Position numbers and translations under genes: made by a program. Below, piece by piece: positions 63,911-64,000 of a DNA stretch of 64,000 bases (position 1 is the first letter of the stretch; each line of letters opens with the position of its first letter). The notes under the pieces were generated by a model. That model worked only from the letters and a program-made list of their open reading frames with translations, searched no databases and was not told where the DNA came from. The stretch spans positions 20,272-84,271 of the forward strand of contig JAHHIC010000080.1 of assembly GCA_019359035.1 (NCBI GenBank), written 5' to 3'. The stretch comes from Scytonematopsis contorta HA4267-MV1 (GTDB lineage: Bacteria > Cyanobacteriota > Cyanobacteriia > Cyanobacteriales > Nostocaceae).

Positions 63911-64000
63911 CGAAAAGTTAACCTGAACGGTTAGAGTCAAATTTGACACGTTGCGTACTGTAGTTAGCTTTTTCTCCTCTAGCTTTAACGCCGTCAATCA

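Overview
The window comes from a cyanobacterium, most likely a filamentous, heterocyst-forming type (Nostocales). Reasons: a psbA (photosystem II D1) gene remnant, a XisH/XisI pair (known from heterocyst element excision), an RcaC-like multi-domain response regulator, a PEP-CTERM-anchored SGNH esterase, DUF3611 and DUF389 proteins, several GCGATCGC (HIP1) octamers, and tandem 8-mer repeats. Most of the sequence is AT-rich by eye. I see no rRNA, tRNA or CRISPR array. A MobV-type relaxase-primase remnant and the many truncated genes fit a large plasmid or a plastic accessory region of the chromosome; I cannot tell which.

Layout. 0.1-9.1 kb holds mostly intact genes: an RcaC-like regulator, two membrane proteins, a duplicated-domain lipoprotein, a tyrosine recombinase, a Coq4-family protein and an AAA ATPase with a nuclease-like C-terminus. 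9.27-16.5 kb is a GC-richer mosaic of foreign-looking genes and gene ends: a GAF/PAS sensor fused to a peptidoglycan-binding domain, a DsbA-like protein, a CPBP protease, a SpoIIM-like protein, and prolyl oligopeptidase and X-Pro peptidase tails. An IS5-type transposase gene and a quinone-oxidoreductase tail follow. The whole 9.27-18.39 kb stretch lies between two 108-bp direct repeats. The second repeat precedes a 50-codon ORF with its own terminator. 19-31 kb carries a zinc-ribbon/ATPase/Ser-Thr kinase/FHA protein with two companion genes, a phage Gp157-type gene cluster, a PD-(D/E)XK-like protein and a NACHT-HEAT protein that seems to lack the middle of its ATPase domain.

31-51 kb is a graveyard of mobile and defence genes: two DTGF aspartic-protease gene pairs plus a trace of a third, a Tn7-like TnsA remnant with an array of four 20-bp end-like repeats, XisHI, a truncated TnpB-related gene, three partial copies of the genes at 5.5-9.1 kb, a psbA tail, an ISAzo13-type remnant, a condensation-type acyltransferase, an SGNH esterase, a Septu-like AAA/HNH pair with a cut HNH gene, a relaxase-TOPRIM gene split by one in-frame TGA, and a BREX brxB-brxC in-frame fusion also split by one TGA, followed by a frameshifted rifampin ADP-ribosyltransferase.

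51-64 kb is again mostly intact: a MerR/TipAS regulator, a glutathione-transferase-like protein, an Rpn nuclease, a HAD phosphatase fused to a HerA-like ATPase, a peroxiredoxin-like protein, an AraC regulator beside a dienelactone hydrolase, and a CHAT protease-transmembrane-cyanovirin-lectin protein. The last looks the most novel single gene. A truncated peptide-transporter binding protein closes the window.

As a whole, several conflict-related modules (BREX, Septu-like, NACHT-HEAT, CHAT-lectin, kinase-ATPase) sit among transposon and plasmid debris, many of them visibly broken.
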